This document shows, piece by piece, positions 6,423-9,623 of a stretch of DNA of 9,623 nt; positions within the stretch are counted from its first letter, which is position 1; each line of letters opens with the position of its first letter. Source of the stretch: Pseudomonadota bacterium (GTDB taxonomy: Bacteria; Pseudomonadota; Alphaproteobacteria; Rhizobiales; Xanthobacteraceae); NCBI GenBank assembly GCA_023431725.1, contig JAEYVN010000312.1, positions 1-9,623 on the forward strand. The letters are read 5' to 3'. A program made the position numbers and the translations under genes. Under the pieces are notes generated by a model. That model had not been told where the DNA came from, ran no database searches, and saw only the letters and a program-made list of their open reading frames with translations.

Positions 6423-7220
6423 TCAGTGCTTGTGCGGAAACTCTTCCGGTCCAGGCGGGTCCATGACCAGCGGCGCGTCGAGCAGGCGCTTGTGCTGACG
6501 GGTCCGCAGGAGCCAGCCGAGACCGACCACGAAGGTCGCACCTGCCGCCGCCGCCCAGAAATGCAACCCATGAAGCGTTTCGGGAGAGAGGAAGGCGTTC
6601 AGCGCATTGTCCTTGACCATGATATCGCCGGCGACCCAGCCCAGCAGCGCCGCACCGGCCCAGACCAGGATCGGGAAGCGATCGAGCAGCGACATCAGCA
6701 GCGCCGAACCGGCGATGATCAGCGGCACCGAGGTGGCGAGACCAAACACGATCAGGATCGCCTTGATGGTCGAGGCATGGGCGAGGTCGACAGCCGCCGC
6801 CGCCGATTCCGCCGCAGCGGCGATGGCGATGACGTTGTCGAGGCTCATGACGATGTCGGCGATGGCGACGATGCGCACCGCGCGCCAGAGGTTGTCGGCA
6901 GCGGCCACCTTGCCCTCGCCGTGATCTTCCTCCGGCACCACCAGCTTGACCGCGACCCACAACAGCAGGATGCCGCCGATCAGCTTGAGATACGGATATT
7001 CCATGGCCTGAGCGACCACGAGCGTGAAGATGATGCGCAGGCCGACAGCGACGCCAGCGCCGAGCACCATGCCCCAGAAGCGCTCGCGCGCAGGCAGCAT
7101 CCGGCAGGCCATCGCGATGACGACGGCATTGTCGCCGGACAGAATGATGTTGATGCCGATGATTTTTCCCGCGGCTACCCAGAAGGCAGGCGAGAACAGA
7201 TCCGCGATAAGCGTTTCCAC
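6423..7220 (-). CDS. TerC family integral membrane protein (YjbE-type), GTG start
   Basis: A 265-residue polytopic membrane protein of the TerC family (PF03741). The two internal repeats each carry the acidic Asp-Asn motif: NIILSGDN (24-31) and DIVMSLDN (122-129), about 98 residues apart, which is the family hallmark for a metal-ion path. About seven hydrophobic helices are apparent, with a conserved GWVAGDIMVKD near 194-204 and a charged tail ending PHKH. Bacterial relatives (YceF/YkoY/YjbE/Alx) are linked to Mn2+ export and metallation of secreted enzymes; tellurite resistance is a historical name and should not be assumed. The start is GTG at 7220, preceded by AAGGGG (7227-7232) with 6-nt spacing; no earlier ATG fits. 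I looked for a yybP-ykoY manganese riboswitch upstream and do not see one. The molybdopterin oxidoreductase gene follows in the same direction. Confidence 0.93.
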   Translation of the reverse strand: METLIADLFSPAFWVAAGKIIGINIILSGDNAVVIAMACRMLPARERFWGMVLGAGVAVGLRIIFTLVVAQAMEYPYLKLIGGILLLWVAVKLVVPEEDHGEGKVAAADNLWRAVRIVAIADIVMSLDNVIAIAAAAESAAAAVDLAHASTIKAILIVFGLATSVPLIIAGSALLMSLLDRFPILVWAGAALLGWVAGDIMVKDNALNAFLSPETLHGLHFWAAAAGATFVVGLGWLLRTRQHKRLLDAPLVMDPPGPEEFPHKH

Positions 7221-7251
7221 CAGAAACCCCTTGTGATTGTCAGTCGATGTG

Positions 7252-7280
7252 TTTTTACGACCGTAAATCTACAGGGGCAA
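7252..7280 (-). promoter_or_regulatory. candidate terC promoter with overlapping palindrome
   Basis: On the minus strand TTGCCC (7275-7280) and TAAAAA (7252-7257) are exactly 17 bp apart, ending about 32 bp before the GTG start. The inverted repeat TTTACG-AC-CGTAAA (7254-7267) covers the end of the spacer and most of the -10 box, the position expected of a repressor operator. Confidence 0.45.
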
Positions 7281-7373
7281 CTGTATTAGGTATGCCAGGC
7301 TGTGGGAACTTGTCGCAAAGTGCGTAGCCGTGTCCCGGCACTTCTATGATGCGACGCACAATAATCCGGCAGT

Positions 7374-7398
7374 CCGGCGAGGCATTGCGCCCCGCCGG
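7374..7398 (-). terminator. hairpin downstream of ndk
   Basis: The minus strand reads CCGGCGGGGC-GCAAT-GCCTCGCCGG, a stem matching at 9 of 10 positions (the other is a G-U pair), starting 10 bp after the ndk stop. No U-tract follows, so intrinsic termination would be inefficient; it may act with Rho or protect the 3' end. Confidence 0.5.
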
Positions 7399-7408
7399 TC
7401 GCTAAAAT

Positions 7409-7831
7409 TCAGCCGACGATTTCGTTGCCGGAGAAGAACTGCGCGATCTCCTGGGCAGCGGTGTCCGTCGCGTCGGAGCCGTGCACCGAGTTTTCACCCA
7501 CCGACTTCGCATACAGCTTGCGGATCGTGCCTTCAGCGGCCTGCGCCGGGTTGGTCGCGCCCATGATCTCGCGATACTTGGCGACGGCATTCTCGCCTTC
7601 GAGAAACTGGACGACGACCGGAGCCGAGGACATGAACTCGACCAGTTCGCCGAAGAACGGCCGCTCGCGGTGCACGCCGTAAAAGGTCTCGGCTTCGCTC
7701 TTGGTCATGCGGATGCGCTTCTGCGCGACGATCCGCAGACCGGCCTTCTCGATCACCGCGTTGATCGCGCCTGTGAGGTTACGCTCTGTCGCGTCCGGCT
7801 TGAGAATCGAAAAAGTGCGTTCGATCGCCAT
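7409..7831 (-). CDS. ndk: nucleoside diphosphate kinase
   Basis: Ndk moves the gamma-phosphate of ATP to other (deoxy)nucleoside diphosphates through a phosphohistidine, balancing cytoplasmic NTP pools. The 140-residue length is standard. The active-site His is H117 in NSVHGSD (115-120 region); the nucleotide-binding K11 (LKPDA), Y51, R104 and N114 are all present. AAGGA (7840-7844) lies 8 nt before the ATG at 7831. It appears to be transcribed alone from a recognisable promoter, with a hairpin after its stop. No sign of truncation or unusual composition. Confidence 0.98.
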   Translation of the reverse strand: MAIERTFSILKPDATERNLTGAINAVIEKAGLRIVAQKRIRMTKSEAETFYGVHRERPFFGELVEFMSSAPVVVQFLEGENAVAKYREIMGATNPAQAAEGTIRKLYAKSVGENSVHGSDATDTAAQEIAQFFSGNEIVG

Positions 7832-7884
7832 GAAAAACGTCCTTGAATGTCAGAAAATGGGAGCCCGGAAGGGGATGCGCGCGG

Positions 7885-7913
7885 CTTATAGCGGCGCTCC
7901 CGCCCTCGAGCAA
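7885..7913 (-). promoter_or_regulatory. candidate ndk promoter
   Basis: TTGCTC (7908-7913) and TATAAG (7885-7890) on the minus strand are separated by exactly 17 bp. Transcription would start near 7878, giving a leader of about 47 nt that contains the ribosome binding site. This is the best-spaced promoter-like pair in the window. Confidence 0.5.
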
Positions 7914-7985
7914 GGCAAGCGCGGCCGTCTCCCTCTCCGGGGTGTCTTTGTGCCGCCTTTGAACCTTCTCCGTCGCCGCTGCGAC

Positions 7986-8013
7986 TGATGTGCAGCATGT
8001 GCGTCCCACATCA
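7986..8013 (+). promoter_or_regulatory. leader hairpin before the Tyr-rich secreted protein gene
   Basis: TGATGTG (7986-7992) and CACATCA (8007-8013) are a perfect 7-bp inverted repeat with a 14-nt loop, ending 6 nt before the GGAG ribosome binding site at 8020. It may stabilise the messenger or modulate translation; chance is possible. Confidence 0.35.
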
Positions 8014-8029
8014 CCACACGGAGAGAACC

Positions 8030-8233
8030 ATGTTCCGCAAAGCTGTCCTCGGCCTCGCCGCCGGTATTGCCCTCGTCACCTCGGTCTTCGCCCCGACCGC
8101 AGCATCCGCCGGTTACTATGGCCACGGCTATCGCGCGCATTATGTCCCAGCCTACACCTATTACCGGCCGTACTGCTTCACCAAGAAGGTCTATGGCTAT
8201 TACGGCTATCGCTACGTCCGCGTCTGCCGCTAA
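8030..8233 (+). CDS. small secreted tyrosine-rich protein with two C-terminal cysteines
   Basis: No named family is recognised. The 67-residue product begins with a clear Sec signal peptide (FRK, hydrophobic core, cleavage expected after ASA at residue 27), leaving a mature peptide of 40 residues. Thirteen of those are Tyr, arranged in GYYG/YGYYGY repeats, and the peptide is basic. Two cysteines, C49 and C66, bracket the final segment and could form one disulfide in the periplasm. The C-terminal pattern (Cys, KK, V-x-G-x-YG, then RV-x-C) matches that of the His-rich protein at 8506. The start at 8030 is preferred to an upstream ATG at 7988 because GGAG lies 6 nt before it and the signal peptide starts there. 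Similar short proteins are common in Bradyrhizobium relatives; their function is unknown to me. Confidence 0.8.
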   Translation: MFRKAVLGLAAGIALVTSVFAPTAASAGYYGHGYRAHYVPAYTYYRPYCFTKKVYGYYGYRYVRVCR

Positions 8234-8278
8234 GCATGATCCGGAAAGCCGGTCTCCGGTTTTCCGACAGGTCATGCT
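8233..8278. repeat. palindromic REP-like element after the Tyr-rich protein gene
   Basis: An imperfect 46-bp palindrome begins at the stop codon: AGCATGA (8233-8239) pairs with TCATGCT (8272-8278), and inside it CGGAAAGCCGG (8242-8252) pairs with CCGGTTTTCCG (8256-8266) with one G-U. The core (GCATGATCCGGAAA ... GGTTTTCCG ... TCATGC) resembles from memory a dispersed intergenic palindrome of Bradyrhizobium and Rhodopseudomonas genomes. It could act as a transcript 3'-end stabiliser. Only one copy occurs in this window. Confidence 0.65.
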
Positions 8279-8320
8279 GACGTAAGAGCCATTTCGGACG
8301 CATCGCGTCGCGTCTTTGAA

Positions 8321-8358
8321 AACCCGGTCTCCACATGGAGGCCGGGTTCTTCATTCTC
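8321..8358 (+). terminator. intrinsic terminator of the Tyr-rich protein gene
   Basis: AACCCGGTCTCC (8321-8332), loop ACAT, GGAGGCCGGGTT (8337-8348) form a 12-bp stem with one G-U pair, followed by the T-rich tail CTTCATTC. It lies about 90 bp past the stop, beyond the REP-like palindrome. Confidence 0.75.
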
Positions 8359-8471
8359 GGCTTGCGATTTCAGCGAACACGGCGACCGATCGTTAACTGC
8401 GTCATGCTGCCGCGATAAATTGCCAAAGTTTAATCGAACGAACGCGCGTCACGCAGCGACCTATCGGTACC

Positions 8472-8489
8472 GGATGCGATCAAGCATCC
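8472..8489 (+). promoter_or_regulatory. leader hairpin before the His-rich secreted protein gene
   Basis: GGATGC-GATCAA-GCATCC is a perfect 6-bp stem with a 6-nt loop, ending 5 nt before the AGGAG ribosome binding site at 8495-8499. It sits at the same relative place as the hairpin at 7986-8013 but has a different sequence. Confidence 0.35.
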
Positions 8490-8505
8490 CCGACAGGAGA
8501 TTGAC

Positions 8506-8748
8506 ATGATCCGCAAGTTCGCTCTCGCTTTCGCCGCGCTCGCCACCATTGGCGTTGCAGCCCTCGCCTCGACGGCTCCGGCTTCGGCAAAAGGCTGGAA
8601 AGGTCATCACCATCATCACTTCCACGGCCACAAGCATTGGGGTCACGGCCACGGTCACTTCCGCCCGGTCTATGCCAGTTGCTGGCGCAAGATCTGGGTT
8701 GGTGGCCACTATGGCGGTTACTGGAAGCGCGTCAACGTCTGCTACTGA
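8506..8748 (+). CDS. small secreted histidine-rich protein with two C-terminal cysteines
   Basis: No named family is recognised. The 80-residue product has a Sec signal peptide (IRKF, hydrophobic core, cleavage expected after ASA at residue 28). The mature 52 residues open with a dense His/Gly tract: eleven His between 34 and 51, including five in a row, a potential site for Ni2+, Zn2+ or Cu2+. The C-terminal segment from C59 to C79 reads CWRKIWVGGHYG ... KRVNVC and matches the spacing and key residues of the neighbouring Tyr-rich protein, suggesting the two are paralogues with divergent middle regions. AGGAG (8495-8499) lies 6 nt before the ATG, and a strong terminator follows. Metal binding is inferred from composition only. 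Confidence 0.85.
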   Translation: MIRKFALAFAALATIGVAALASTAPASAKGWKGHHHHHFHGHKHWGHGHGHFRPVYASCWRKIWVGGHYGGYWKRVNVCY

Positions 8749-8778
8749 TCTTCACGTCAGCAGCGTTGCTGTAGAAAG

Positions 8779-8807
8779 AGCCCCGATCTCGCAAAGAGAT
8801 CGGGGCT
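8779..8807. terminator. strong terminator between the His-rich gene and the convergent gene
   Basis: AGCCCCGATCTC / GAGATCGGGGCT form a perfect 12-bp stem with loop GCAAA, followed on plus by TCTTCATATT. On minus the tail is CTTTCTAC, so it can serve both convergent genes. It starts 30 bp after the plus-strand stop. Confidence 0.88.
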
Positions 8808-8844
8808 TCTTCATATTCAGAAAGCTTCGAAGGCCGTGTTGCTA

Positions 8845-9177
8845 TTAGCGGTCGCAGGAGGTGAAGCGGCCATAGCCGAGATCGATCGTGCACGGACTAT
8901 AGATATTCGGCCGGTACGGGCGCCCGGATGGATCGAATGACGGATCGGCTGCAAACGGTCGTCTGTAGACCGGGCCATAGTCCGCGCCGTACGAGCGATA
9001 TGCCCTGTTGTAATGACGCGATTGATGTGACTTCTTCTTCGTTTGTCGCTGCTTCTTGTTGGCGGATGAGAAATCCGTAACGCCGGGCTTATGCGGAGCG
9101 CTCACCGGTACGGCGTGTGCGGACGAGATCGCGAATGTGAATGCGCCGGCGATAGTCACTGCGAAGATCGTTCTCAT
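8845..9177 (-). CDS. small secreted basic protein with C-terminal cysteine pair
   Basis: No named family is recognised. With the ATG at 9177 the protein has 110 residues and a clear signal peptide (MRTIF, hydrophobic core, cleavage after AHA at residue 22). A very basic stretch (41-60, KKQRQTKKK and similar) is followed by a Tyr/Pro/Arg-rich region and a C-terminus SPCTIDLGYGRFTSCDR with C96 and C108. The open frame continues upstream to 9513, but the extension is Arg-rich shadow sequence and would bury the signal peptide; TGAGG (9183-9187) sits 5 nt before the chosen ATG. The gene is convergent with the His-rich gene and lies 101 bp after the cyclase-family gene on the same strand. The two-cysteine Tyr/Gly C-terminus echoes the two plus-strand secreted proteins, although the sequence is not clearly homologous. 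Confidence 0.75.
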   Translation of the reverse strand: MRTIFAVTIAGAFTFAISSAHAVPVSAPHKPGVTDFSSANKKQRQTKKKSHQSRHYNRAYRSYGADYGPVYRRPFAADPSFDPSGRPYRPNIYSPCTIDLGYGRFTSCDR

Positions 9178-9278
9178 AGATGCCTCATTTTCCTCGATGC
9201 GGACGCCCCGTTTGACAACGCGACGCTTCGTCGATGGTTCGGCAATGACGTCCCGATCGGGCAACATCAAAAAATGAG

Positions 9279-9623
9279 CTACACCAACGCCATCAGGCGC
9301 ACAGGCCCCCCTGTCGCCCCTCTCACCTTCGCGGCACCGACGACGAGCGTTGCGCCCGATGGCGGCACCTTGTCGAGATTGGCAGCGCATTCGACGCCCC
9401 AGCGGCCGGACGGCAGCCACACATAATGCGTCTTGAAATCCTTTGACGGTCCATGGTCGAGCGACAGCGTATCGACGGCGAGGCCCGCGGCATTGCGCTC
9501 CGTCAGCAGCCATTGCGCGGCATCCGGCGACACGCCCGGGAAGTGAAACGCTCCCGCCCCGTCCTTGCCGGTGAATTTGGCGTCGTCAGCCGCATAACGT
9601 CCCCAGCCCGAATGCATCGCCAC
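9279..9623 (-). CDS. cyclase family protein (kynurenine formamidase-like), N-terminus beyond window
   Basis: The last 114 codons of a gene that enters from the right edge; the 5' part, including the His-rich metal-binding motif of the family, is not visible. The stop is TAG at 9279-9281. The visible part matches the C-terminal half of cyclase-family (PF04199) hydrolases: HSGWGRY near its start, then FHFPGVSPDAAQWLL, GLAVDTLSLDHG (positions about 46-58) and the end region PPSGATLVVGAAKVRGATGGP. Members are metal-dependent amidases such as N-formylkynurenine formamidase (tryptophan breakdown), isatin hydrolase and others of unknown substrate. The GTG at the very edge is an internal codon, not a start. 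Substrate cannot be assigned from this fragment. Confidence 0.88.
   Translation of the reverse strand: MAMHSGWGRYAADDAKFTGKDGAGAFHFPGVSPDAAQWLLTERNAAGLAVDTLSLDHGPSKDFKTHYVWLPSGRWGVECAANLDKVPPSGATLVVGAAKVRGATGGPVRLMALV

Noticed and set aside
5554..6498. 314-codon open frame on plus, opposite the start of the molybdopterin oxidoreductase
   Set aside because: Shadow frame with Arg/Asp/His-biased product that also runs across the intergenic palindrome into terC.
6426..7289. 287-codon open frame on plus, opposite terC
   Set aside because: The product is a hydrophilic Asp/Arg/Gln mixture, the usual complement of a membrane-protein gene, without motifs.
7221..7340. yybP-ykoY manganese riboswitch upstream of terC
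   Set aside because: The conserved loops of that riboswitch are not visible in the 120 nt before the gene.
7988..8233. Upstream ATG for the Tyr-rich secreted protein
   Set aside because: It adds a 14-residue Cys/His-containing extension before the signal peptide and lies in the leader hairpin; the ATG at 8030 has a proper ribosome binding site.
8845..9513. Long form (222 codons) of the secreted protein gene
   Set aside because: The extra N-terminal part overlaps the cyclase gene on the same strand in another frame and would bury a clear signal peptide that has its own ribosome binding site.

Overview
The window looks like an ordinary chromosomal segment of a GC-rich alphaproteobacterium, most likely in the Bradyrhizobium/Rhodopseudomonas/Afipia group. 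This rests on codon use, the purM-purN arrangement, the many small secreted Tyr/His-rich proteins with two C-terminal cysteines, and a palindromic repeat at 8233-8278 that resembles ones I know from intergenic regions of that group. I see no phage, transposase, CRISPR array, tRNA or rRNA.

Layout. (1) Positions 1-1264, minus strand: a CDP-alcohol phosphatidyltransferase followed by an AI-2E/PerM-type membrane protein that runs off the left edge. (2) 1265-1579: a divergent regulatory region containing a strong 15-18 bp inverted repeat in front of purM. (3) 1580-3338, plus strand: purM and purN, two steps of de novo purine synthesis. (4) 3342-3365: a perfect hairpin shared as terminator by purN and the convergent cold-shock gene at 3403-3606. 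(5) 3904-7220, minus strand: a TerC-family membrane protein, a large cytoplasmic molybdopterin oxidoreductase and a small cysteine-containing lipoprotein-like protein, all co-directional and possibly one transcription unit. (6) 7409-7831, minus: ndk. (7) 8030-9177: three short secreted proteins, two on plus (Tyr-rich and His-rich, evidently related to each other) and one convergent on minus, separated by hairpin terminators. (8) From 9279 to the right edge, minus: the C-terminal part of a cyclase-family (kynurenine formamidase-like) hydrolase.

Functional reading. purM, purN and ndk are housekeeping nucleotide genes. The terC / molybdopterin oxidoreductase / lipoprotein set is the least understood group: the enzyme has its Fe4S4 cysteines and a candidate Mo-ligand cysteine, but no partner electron-transfer subunit is encoded nearby. 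The secreted small proteins have no assignable function, but the repeated architecture suggests a lineage-specific family.

The best candidates for undescribed biology are the purM leader inverted repeat, the paralogous two-cysteine secreted peptides, the orphan molybdoenzyme with its lipoprotein neighbour, and the palindromes overlapping predicted promoters of terC and the molybdoenzyme gene. Nothing in the window forces the conclusion of a new defence or mobile system.
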